Shown: in pieces, positions 59,177 through 64,000 of the stretch
Numbering within the stretch: the first letter of the stretch is position 1
Layout: the number at the start of each line of letters is the position of its first letter
Assembly (NCBI GenBank): GCA_965656535.1
Contig: CBFHKX010000003.1
Coordinates: forward strand, 1-64,000
Length of the DNA stretch: 64,000 nucleotides
DNA from: Lishizhenia sp965656535
GTDB taxonomy: Bacteria > Bacteroidota > Bacteroidia > Flavobacteriales_D > Crocinitomicaceae
Direction of reading: 5' to 3'
The notes under the pieces: model-generated
Database searches by the model: none
What the model was told of the DNA's origin: nothing
Seen by the model: the letters and a program-made list of their open reading frames with translations, nothing else
Position numbers and translations under genes: made by a program

Positions 59177-60835
59177 ATGAGCAAACTATTTTACAGTATT
59201 TTCATCGCTTTTCTTTCCATTTTTTCTTTCGCATCCGAAACTTTCTTAGTTGTTGAAAAAGACTCACTGTTAGTCTTAGGGGAGCGTATATCTCAAACAC
59301 TTGTTCAAAAGTCAAAAAGTATTGATTACAATAGTAAAGCTTCTGTTTATGATCAAACCGCATATTTTTATATCAATTTTTCAGATAATCAGAGAAGAGC
59401 TTTTGTGCAATCAGATAGTTTACAAGTTGTCTTTAACAAAGACACTAGCTTTGTTCAAAAACTAGAAGATGTATACTTTAAAAACCCAGGACCAGAGGGT
59501 TTGATTAATTTTAAAATTATACCCTTTAAAAATAATGTAGCAACTGATTTTGACAAAAATGAGGGTGTTAAATACGCATTCTTGAAATTTGCACCTAAGA
59601 AAACCTTAATTACTAACGATAAAATCGTAATTGGAATACTGATGTTGTTGTTAGCAATTATTTTTTATACGTCAAATTTAAAAGGCAGGTTTTGGAAACG
59701 ATTCTATACCATTATTCCTGCGCTTTTTCTTTGTTATATGTTACCTGCAGTGCTTACAAGCGTAGGATTAATTTCGGCAGAGGAGAGTGGTTTGTATCAT
59801 ATGGCATCTAGGTATTTATTGCCGGCCAGTTTAATTTTGTTGATATTATCTATTGACATCGGAGCTTTTGTTCGTTTGGGTTCAAAAAGTTTAATAATGT
59901 TCTTTACAGGTACAGTTGGAGTTATCGTGGGAGGAGTTTTTGCGATATGGTTGTTTGGTATGATAGCGCCATCAACCGTTGGAGGAGAAGGCGCTGAGGC
60001 AACGTGGAGAGGAATGGCAACTATAGCCGGAAGTTGGATAGGTGGAGGTGCAAATCAGACTGCCATGTTAGAAACTTATGGATATAAAGAAACACTTTAT
60101 GGTGGTATGGTTCTGGTAGATATAGTGGTTGCAAATATTTGGATGGCTGTTGTTTTATTTGGAATAGGAAAAAAAGGGAGAATTGATAAATGGTTAAAAG
60201 CGGATACCACGGCAATTGATGAGTTAGTGGTTAAAGTAGAGAAAATGAATGCGAAATATGAAAGAAAAGCAACCTTAACGGATTACATTGTAATGCTTGG
60301 AATTGTATTTGCTGGAGTCGGAATTGCACATTTTTTATCAGGATATTTATCAGGGTTTTTTGTTGAAAGATTGGGAGAAGGCAACACCTTATCTAGTAGT
60401 TTCTTCTGGATGGTTGTATTATCTACACTTTATGGTTTTGTTTTATCACTCACAAAGGCCAGACAGTATGAAGGGGTTGGCGCCTCAAAATTTGGATCTA
60501 TTTTCTTGTACGTCTTGGTAGCAACAATAGGAATGAAAGTGGATATTGCCAGAATATTTGAAAATCCAAGTTTGATTTTAATCGGGTTAGTTTGGATAAC
60601 CATACACGCAGGTTTATTAATTCTTGTTGCAAAAATAATTAAGGCACCTTATTTCTTTTTAGCTGTTGGTAGTCAGGCAAACATTGGTGGAGCTGCTTCT
60701 GCTCCTGTGGTTGCCAATGCTTTTCATCCTGCATTAACAACAGTTGGTGTATTAATGGCGGTTTTCGGATATTTTATAGGTACCTTTGGTGCCGTGCTTT
60801 GTGCGGAGTTAATGCGTATAGCAGCACCCATTTAA
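59177..60835 (+). CDS. DUF819 membrane protein with an added exported N-terminal domain
   Basis: A 552-aa membrane protein. A signal peptide (about 1-20, FYSIFIAFLSIFSFAS) leads an exported domain to about residue 145 that includes FVQSDSLQVVFNKDTSF and FVQKLEDVYFKN. From about 150 on, the DUF819 (YjcL-like) core follows with about eleven hydrophobic segments and the conserved GSWIGGGANQTAMLE and ANIGGAASAPVVANAFHP loops. Ordinary DUF819 proteins are only about 400 aa. They look like transporters, but no substrate is known. It follows the SiaB-like gene by 49 nt. Confidence 0.84.
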   Translation: MSKLFYSIFIAFLSIFSFASETFLVVEKDSLLVLGERISQTLVQKSKSIDYNSKASVYDQTAYFYINFSDNQRRAFVQSDSLQVVFNKDTSFVQKLEDVYFKNPGPEGLINFKIIPFKNNVATDFDKNEGVKYAFLKFAPKKTLITNDKIVIGILMLLLAIIFYTSNLKGRFWKRFYTIIPALFLCYMLPAVLTSVGLISAEESGLYHMASRYLLPASLILLILSIDIGAFVRLGSKSLIMFFTGTVGVIVGGVFAIWLFGMIAPSTVGGEGAEATWRGMATIAGSWIGGGANQTAMLETYGYKETLYGGMVLVDIVVANIWMAVVLFGIGKKGRIDKWLKADTTAIDELVVKVEKMNAKYERKATLTDYIVMLGIVFAGVGIAHFLSGYLSGFFVERLGEGNTLSSSFFWMVVLSTLYGFVLSLTKARQYEGVGASKFGSIFLYVLVATIGMKVDIARIFENPSLILIGLVWITIHAGLLILVAKIIKAPYFFLAVGSQANIGGAASAPVVANAFHPALTTVGVLMAVFGYFIGTFGAVLCAELMRIAAPI

Positions 60836-60916
60836 TCCTTTGTTGTTCATTTCGTGTTCATAAGTTGGCGAGCCAGAGTTCAATTCAAAGTGTTTTTAGT
60901 GTAAATTTAGTGAAGT

Positions 60917-62314
60917 ATGTTTGAGGAAGAGGAAGAAGAATTTTATCAAGATGACTTTACTGCAGATATTGAAGCATTCAATACAATGTATAAGAATGGT
61001 ACCTTTCAATATATGGATGGAGATAAATTAGAAATGATTATAGATCATTTTATGATGTCCAATGCTTATAATAAAGCACGCTGGGGAATAGAAAACGCAT
61101 TGATTAATTTTCCATTTAGCACTACATTTAAACTGCGTAAAGCCCAAATTTTATCTGCATTAGGTGAGTTAAAAGAATCACTAGAAACCTTAACTGAAAT
61201 AGAAAAATTAGAAGGACTTTCTTTAGAGTTAATACTTACAAAAGCAGCTTGTTTCAATCAATTAAGAGATTCAAAAAGCGCAATAAAATATTTTAAGTTA
61301 GCACTAGATTTTTCAGAACCAGATGAGCGAGATGAGATTTATTTAGACTTGGCATTAGAATACCAAAATGTTTCTGATCATAAGTCGGCCATTTCTGTTT
61401 TAAAAGAAGCTATTAAGCAGAATCCTAAGAATGAAGTTGCCGTATATGAACTTGCATTTTGTCATGATCAAATTGGAGATTATCAGAATGCGATTCAATC
61501 ATTCAAAAAGTATATAGATGAGAATCCTTACAGTTTCACTGCATGGTATAATTTAGCTAATGCTTATTTGAAGGTAGAAAACTATGAAAAAGCCATTTGG
61601 GCATATGATTACTCGATAATAATAAATGATGATTTTCCGCCCGCTTTATTTAATTTGGGAAATGCATATTTAAGTTTTGGAAAAGTTCAAAAAGCCCTAG
61701 AGTGCTTCGAAAAATGTTTGGAAATAGAAGGTGAAGATGGACTAATTCTAAGTTACATGGGAGAATGTTACGAAGAGTTAGGTGAGTTAGATTTAGCGTT
61801 CAATTGTTATAAACGTTCTACAACCGTTGCTCCCCATTTAGGAGATGCCTGGTTGGGTTTAGGTATTGTTAAGGATTTGCAAGGCCATACAGCAGAGGCT
61901 ATTAAACTTGTTGAACGAGCTATAGAACTCACGCCTGAAAATGCAAGTTATCATCATGTATTAGCGGGTGTGTATGAAAAGATACCAGAGTTTGATAAAG
62001 CTATTGAGGCATATCGCGTTGGAACCGAAATGGATCCTAAAAACGAAGATATGCTGATTGACTATTTTAAACTATTAGTAGAATATAACCCTTCTCTTGT
62101 AGAAGAGTTATGGCTTCTTAGTCCTGAATTTCAATACAGTAAAGAACTAGACGTAATTCGTGTTTATGCGTTTTGGTTGTGTAACAATACGGTTGATTCC
62201 ATTTTATTATTGGATAAACTTGTTTTGATGGACATAGATTTAGCGAAAAAGTTATTTTTGCATTTTCCTGAAGCGAAAAATATTGAGGATTTTACCCACA
62301 GAATATTAGATTAA
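60917..62314 (+). CDS. Tetratricopeptide-repeat protein
   Basis: A 465-aa cytosolic protein built of about ten TPRs. The clearest are AVYELAFCHDQIGDYQNAI, AWYNLANAYLKVENYEKAI and ALFNLGNAYLSFGKVQKAL. The N-terminus (FEEEEEEFYQDD) is very acidic. No signal peptide is present. It likely acts as a protein-protein scaffold. The ComA-like gene starts 8 nt after its stop, and the WD40 gene follows, so three genes probably form an operon. Confidence 0.88.
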   Translation: MFEEEEEEFYQDDFTADIEAFNTMYKNGTFQYMDGDKLEMIIDHFMMSNAYNKARWGIENALINFPFSTTFKLRKAQILSALGELKESLETLTEIEKLEGLSLELILTKAACFNQLRDSKSAIKYFKLALDFSEPDERDEIYLDLALEYQNVSDHKSAISVLKEAIKQNPKNEVAVYELAFCHDQIGDYQNAIQSFKKYIDENPYSFTAWYNLANAYLKVENYEKAIWAYDYSIIINDDFPPALFNLGNAYLSFGKVQKALECFEKCLEIEGEDGLILSYMGECYEELGELDLAFNCYKRSTTVAPHLGDAWLGLGIVKDLQGHTAEAIKLVERAIELTPENASYHHVLAGVYEKIPEFDKAIEAYRVGTEMDPKNEDMLIDYFKLLVEYNPSLVEELWLLSPEFQYSKELDVIRVYAFWLCNNTVDSILLLDKLVLMDIDLAKKLFLHFPEAKNIEDFTHRILD

Positions 62315-62322
62315 TAATACTT

Positions 62323-63129
62323 ATGAATTTCGATTTATCATACATTCCACAAAGAACTTCAAAGCCAAGAAAAGCTGGCGTTACCATGATGATGGATAAA
62401 GGCTTAAGCATGCGAGAAGTTGAGGATTTTATTGCGTCTTCTGGCCGTTTAACTGATGTAGTTAAGTTTGGATTTGGAACCGCGTTCGTTTCAAATGATT
62501 TAGAAAAAAAGATTGCCTTGTATAAGGAAGCAAATATTCGTCCATATTTTGGAGGAACACTATTTGAAGCCTTCTACGCAAGAGGTATGTTTGAAGACTA
62601 TCTAAGGTTATGCGATAAGTATGATTTAGATTTGGCTGAGATTTCTGATGGATCTATAATTATTCCACATGATAAAAAGTGCGAATTAATTAGAAAAGTT
62701 GCGAAAACAAGAACTTGTTTGTCAGAAGTAGGTTCGAAAGATTCTGGTATCCTAATCTCTCCCAATAAGTGGATTAAAATGATGAGTACTGAATTAGAAG
62801 CAGGCTCTTGGAAAGTAATTGCAGAAGGCAGAGAGAGTGGAACTGTTGGTGTATTTAGACCAAATGGAACTGCGCATACTCTTTTAATCAATAAGATTAT
62901 TGCTAAAATTAAGCCAGATGATATTTTATGGGAAGCACCTAAAAAAAATCAGCAAGTATGGTTTGTGAAATTGTTTGGAGCAAACGTAAACCTGGGAAAT
63001 ATTGCGCATAATGAAATGATACCTCTCGAGTGTCTGCGTTTAGGTTTAAGAGGAGATACCTTTTTTGAAAACTTACCTGAAGATTATGCAGCACGTTTAA
63101 AGCAAGTTGCTTCTGACGAAGAAGAATAG
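62323..63129 (+). CDS. comA: Phosphosulfolactate synthase-like protein (ComA family)
   Basis: A 268-aa TIM-barrel protein of the ComA family, which adds sulfite to phosphoenolpyruvate to give (R)-2-phospho-3-sulfolactate. Conserved blocks: KPRKAGVTMMMDKGLSMREVEDF, DVVKFGFGTAF, RPYFGGTLFEA, LAEISDGSI, VGSKDSG and AEGRESGTVG. In methanogens the product leads to coenzyme M; in Bacteroidota the same chemistry could feed sulfolactate or cysteate, the latter a building block of sulfonolipids. That role is inference. It is 8 nt after the TPR gene and 11 nt before the WD40 gene. Confidence 0.85.
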   Translation: MNFDLSYIPQRTSKPRKAGVTMMMDKGLSMREVEDFIASSGRLTDVVKFGFGTAFVSNDLEKKIALYKEANIRPYFGGTLFEAFYARGMFEDYLRLCDKYDLDLAEISDGSIIIPHDKKCELIRKVAKTRTCLSEVGSKDSGILISPNKWIKMMSTELEAGSWKVIAEGRESGTVGVFRPNGTAHTLLINKIIAKIKPDDILWEAPKKNQQVWFVKLFGANVNLGNIAHNEMIPLECLRLGLRGDTFFENLPEDYAARLKQVASDEEE

Positions 63130-63140
63130 TAAAATTCCCT

Positions 63141-64000
63141 ATGGCTACCTTGCTTAAAACAATTACTGGTCATGCTGGAGCAATTTATGATGCTTTTAAG
63201 CTAGATAATTTTATATATACTACCAGTGCAGATAAGTATACCGTAAGGTGGAAAATTGCAGAAGGTATACAAGATAAATTTGCCATAAAGTCGGATTTCT
63301 CAGCATTTAGAATTGCTTTAGTTAATAACGATAAAACGCTTGTTATCGGTTCTTCTAAAGGAAATCTTCATTGTATTGATTTAAGCGCTAAAGAAGAGGT
63401 TAAAAATTTAGCACAACATAAATCAAGTATATTTTCGATTACTGAAAATAGATTGAATAAAGAGTTTTATACAACTGATATGCAAGGTTATTTTTGTGTT
63501 TGGTGTGCAGAAACTTTCGAGTTAAAACTTACTTTGCCGTTAGCTTGTGGTAAGATTAGGCATTGTGCATTAAACGAAGACGGATCAAATGTTAGTTTAT
63601 CTTGTCAAGATGGTAAAATTAGAATTTTAGAAACGACTTTTTTTAATGAGATTATAACATTTAAAGCACACCCTAGTGGAGTAAATGTTTCTTTATTTGA
63701 TGGACCGTATCTAATTACTGGAGGAAAAGACGCGTATCTAAGAAAATGGGACTGGAAAACCCAGAAAGTATTGATTGAAATACCTGCTCATAACTTTGCC
63801 GTTTATGATCTTATAAAGATGAAAAACGGAAGCTATGTTACAGCTAGCTTTGACAAAACGATAAAAATTTGGAATTCTGAATTACAAATCACCGAAAGAT
63901 TAGACAAGCGCGCAGGAGGCCATACCCACACCGTAAATAGATTAGTCAAACTAAGTAATGAAGAATTCATTTCTGTAGGAGACGATAAAAAAATTATTCA
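63141..64000 (+). CDS. WD40-repeat protein (partial, runs off the window)
   Basis: An open frame with ATG at 63141 continues to the window edge (286 codons visible, no stop). WD40-like blades are apparent: LLKTITGHAGAIYDAFKLD, YTTSADKYTVRWKI, TDMQGYFCVWCAETFE, TGGKDAYLRKWDW, TASFDKTIKIWN, and the last visible VNRLVKLSNEEFISVGDDKKI. About six to seven blades would form a beta-propeller. No signal peptide, so it is probably a cytosolic scaffold. The 11-nt gap after the ComA-like gene indicates one operon. Confidence 0.85.
   Translation, partial: MATLLKTITGHAGAIYDAFKLDNFIYTTSADKYTVRWKIAEGIQDKFAIKSDFSAFRIALVNNDKTLVIGSSKGNLHCIDLSAKEEVKNLAQHKSSIFSITENRLNKEFYTTDMQGYFCVWCAETFELKLTLPLACGKIRHCALNEDGSNVSLSCQDGKIRILETTFFNEIITFKAHPSGVNVSLFDGPYLITGGKDAYLRKWDWKTQKVLIEIPAHNFAVYDLIKMKNGSYVTASFDKTIKIWNSELQITERLDKRAGGHTHTVNRLVKLSNEEFISVGDDKKII

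Overview
The window is a low-GC chromosomal segment from a member of the Bacteroidota, most likely the order Flavobacteriales. Four things point there. First, several start regions carry the Bacteroidota promoter signature (TTG, 19-22 nt, TAnnTTTG). Second, two large secreted proteins look like type IX secretion (T9SS) or gliding-motility cargo: a 911-aa protein with a type A sorting tail, and an 1841-aa SprB-like repeat protein with a gliding-motility C-terminal domain. Third, many families are typical of the phylum: type III glutamine synthetase, GlsB/GlsA-like glycine-lipid acyltransferases, an HU-CCDC81/SPOR protein, a DUF4369/TlpA thioredoxin, a SiaB-family protein and a ComA-like protein. 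Fourth, the tRNA genes do not encode CCA. The layout is ordinary and dense, with no insertion sequence, prophage, CRISPR array or clear island. Only one non-coding gap without an RNA gene exceeds 300 bases.

Layout. 0.1-3.7 kb: a FAD-dependent oxidoreductase converging on a bifunctional Rel/SpoT enzyme. 3.8-8.7 kb: a five-gene minus-strand operon (DinB-like, NlpC/P60, epimerase, glyA, fahA) with a near-perfect promoter at its head and a terminator at its end. 8.8-12.2 kb: a plus-strand cluster surE, small membrane protein, lpxB, SpoIID-like. 12.3-13.7 kb: a conserved protein of unknown role. 13.7-18.0 kb: a minus-strand mutagenesis-type cassette of a Y-family polymerase and a short DnaE2-like polymerase, with a palindromic site directly upstream. 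18.3-20.6 kb: type III glutamine synthetase. 20.6-25.6 kb: minus-strand glsB-glsA-like genes, HU-SPOR, MBL hydrolase and DMT transporter. 25.7-32 kb: membrane-bound MutS-like ATPase, pepT, a small exported protein and the 911-aa T9SS protein. 32-37.9 kb: ndk, a surface-sugar-type pair (acyltransferase 3 and DUF2079), pseudouridine synthase, SulP transporter and DUF5522. 38-41.7 kb: PLP deaminase, RluE-like synthase, and the rhodanese-DUF368-aroE operon. 41.9-47.2 kb: a 508-aa helical protein, proS, a conserved unknown, two identical tRNA-Glu genes, rpsT and ung. 47.2-52.3 kb: minus-strand TlpA-like protein, a two-gene ABC transporter and a cysteine-less transhydrogenase-like flavoprotein. 52.4-64 kb: YkgJ protein, the 1841-aa adhesin-like protein, SiaB-like protein, DUF819 protein, TPR protein, ComA-like protein and the start of a WD40 protein.

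How the genes fit together. Most of the window is housekeeping: nucleotide metabolism (ndk, surE, ung), amino acids (glyA, fahA, aroE, glutamine synthetase, pepT), translation (proS, tRNA-Glu, rpsT, pseudouridine synthases), the cell envelope (lpxB, glycine lipids, DUF368 carrier recycling, SPOR, NlpC/P60, SpoIID), and stress or mutagenesis (Rel, DinB/DnaE2). The least ordinary points are the polymerase cassette and its palindromic operator-like sequence, the disulfide-less flavoprotein, the membrane-anchored MutS relative, the DUF819 protein with an added exported domain, and the 13-unit repeat adhesin beside a SiaB-type signalling protein. I found no convincing new multi-gene defence or mobile system.
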